The position numbers were made by a program, and so were the translations under genes. Of a stretch of 35,261 nucleotides of DNA, positions 34,800 to 35,261 are shown one piece after another. This DNA comes from Candidatus Latescibacterota bacterium (GTDB lineage Bacteria; Latescibacterota; UBA2968). Location: NCBI GenBank assembly GCA_022821275.1, contig JAJEDY010000017.1, positions 1-35,261 of the forward strand, written 5' to 3'. Under the pieces are notes generated by a model. The model saw only the letters and a program-made list of their open reading frames with translations, was not told where the DNA came from and made no database searches. Position 1 is the stretch's first letter, and each line of letters opens with the position of its first letter.

Positions 34800-35261
34800 A
34801 TGTCTAAACAAACCGGTCTATTTTCTTCTACCAACCCACATCCTGATGGCGATACTTGGATTAAAGAAATTCTCAGGCGAACAAAGCCATTTCATTCCGA
34901 GAAAGTAGAAAAATCTTTGATAATTAAGCTATTAGACGAAATTAATCTGAGGTCCTGATAAACAAGAAAAATCCCTTCACTTGGCAGCGGCTTTTGATCT
35001 TCTCGTCGCAGCAGAATATTATGGTTCTGTTGCCCATGTGGGATGGGTTTATTGCCCAGAAGGAGACTCTCCGCTTTTACTCTATCCGTATATTAATGCC
35101 TGCTCAAGATGTTTACTCGGAGATCAGTTTGTGTACCATAAAGCCAATAAACCTCAGTCTGGGGCAATCGGTGCGGCAACTTCAAGACTTTTAGCTCTTT
35201 TTTTAGCTGAAATGTTTCATCGGAAAGGCTTATCCATTGAGATAAAAAGGGGAACAGAGCC
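34800..35261 (+). pseudogene. Unidentified gene with a +1 frameshift, running off the window (possible restriction-type protein)
   Basis: From the ATG at 34800 the frame gives 52 residues (MSKQTGLFSSTNPHPDGDTW, ending LLDEINLRS) and stops at TGA 34956-34958. The +1 frame from 34957 continues without stop to the window end: DKQEKSLHLAAAFDLLVAAE, later LLLYPYINACSRC with a CxxC pair and YHKANKPQSG. The two parts read as one protein, helix to helix, with the break at TCC-TGA-T. Conserved-looking C, CxxC and SG-IG-TSRLL segments resemble type II restriction enzymes in feel, but I cannot name a family. It could be a single-base insertion or recoding. Only ~150 residues are visible. Confidence 0.55.

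Larger units (their letters stand above)
34675..35261. mobile_element. AT-rich segment bounded by 9-bp inverted repeats
   Basis: GGCTCTGTT (34675-34683) and AACAGAGCC (35253-35261) are perfect inverted repeats. The left one continues ACAAAG, resembling IS6/IS5-type ends. The right one coincides with the end of the window, so it is impossible to say whether this is a mobile unit or the start of a longer one. The composition differs from the upstream genes, and the upstream ORF seems cut short. Confidence 0.35.

Overview
The window reads as a bacterial chromosome fragment from an uncultured, probably marine or host-associated, polysaccharide-degrading lineage. Five sulfatase genes, three phytanoyl-CoA-dioxygenase-like (PhyH) genes, sugar isomerases, a Gfo/Idh/MocA oxidoreductase and a GH29 fucosidase in one stretch resemble gene content known from Poribacteria, Latescibacterota and some Planctomycetota. 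No ribosomal or marker gene is present, so this assignment is an inference. Most genes have clear Shine-Dalgarno sequences (AGGAGG type), and several starts were moved downstream to fit them.

Left end (1-3280): an unidentified ORF tail, a PhyH gene, then a scrambled accessory zone. It holds two near-identical ~200-bp repeats (1094-1320 and 3077-3277). Each contains a tRNA-like element resembling selenocysteine tRNA, with an upstream TATTAT box. Between them lie a beta-helix gene fragment, a 220-bp IS5-type remnant, a GNAT acetyltransferase and a VOC protein. Two copies of a 26-bp palindromic insert occur here. One splits the first tRNA-like copy, the other lies in frame in the IS remnant, and the two differ by a compensatory stem change.

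Long minus-strand run (21858 down to 3280): about fifteen genes in one direction with gaps mostly under 40 bp. In transcription order they are a CNNM/CorC-type membrane protein, an SGNH-like EF-hand exported protein, PhyH, two sulfatases, a neutral-ceramidase-like hydrolase, a DegT aminotransferase, a large exported glycoside-hydrolase-like protein with a bulb-lectin-like tail, an exported sulfatase, PhyH, a group II PLP decarboxylase and a sulfatase with altered catalytic residues. The run ends in a GNAT relic with an internal deletion and a GNAT::MFS chimera. It looks like a catabolic locus for sulfated glycans or glycolipids.

Right half, plus strand: katG (22127-24253) with a strong terminator; then sugar isomerase, Gfo/Idh oxidoreductase, GH29 fucosidase and a sulfatase, consistent with sulfated-fucose use. 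The sulfatase is cut by a complete 928-bp IS5-family element with a TTA target duplication. Next come a twice-frameshifted Eis-like GNAT/SCP2 gene and an IolE-like isomerase.

Right end (33239-35261): an OLD/RecF-like AAA ATPase overlaps a short partner ORF, a layout typical of two-gene phage-defence modules. After it is an AT-richer segment bounded by 9-bp inverted repeats. It carries a consensus sigma70 promoter and a gene, open to the window end, whose two halves meet at a +1 frameshift on TCC-TGA-T.
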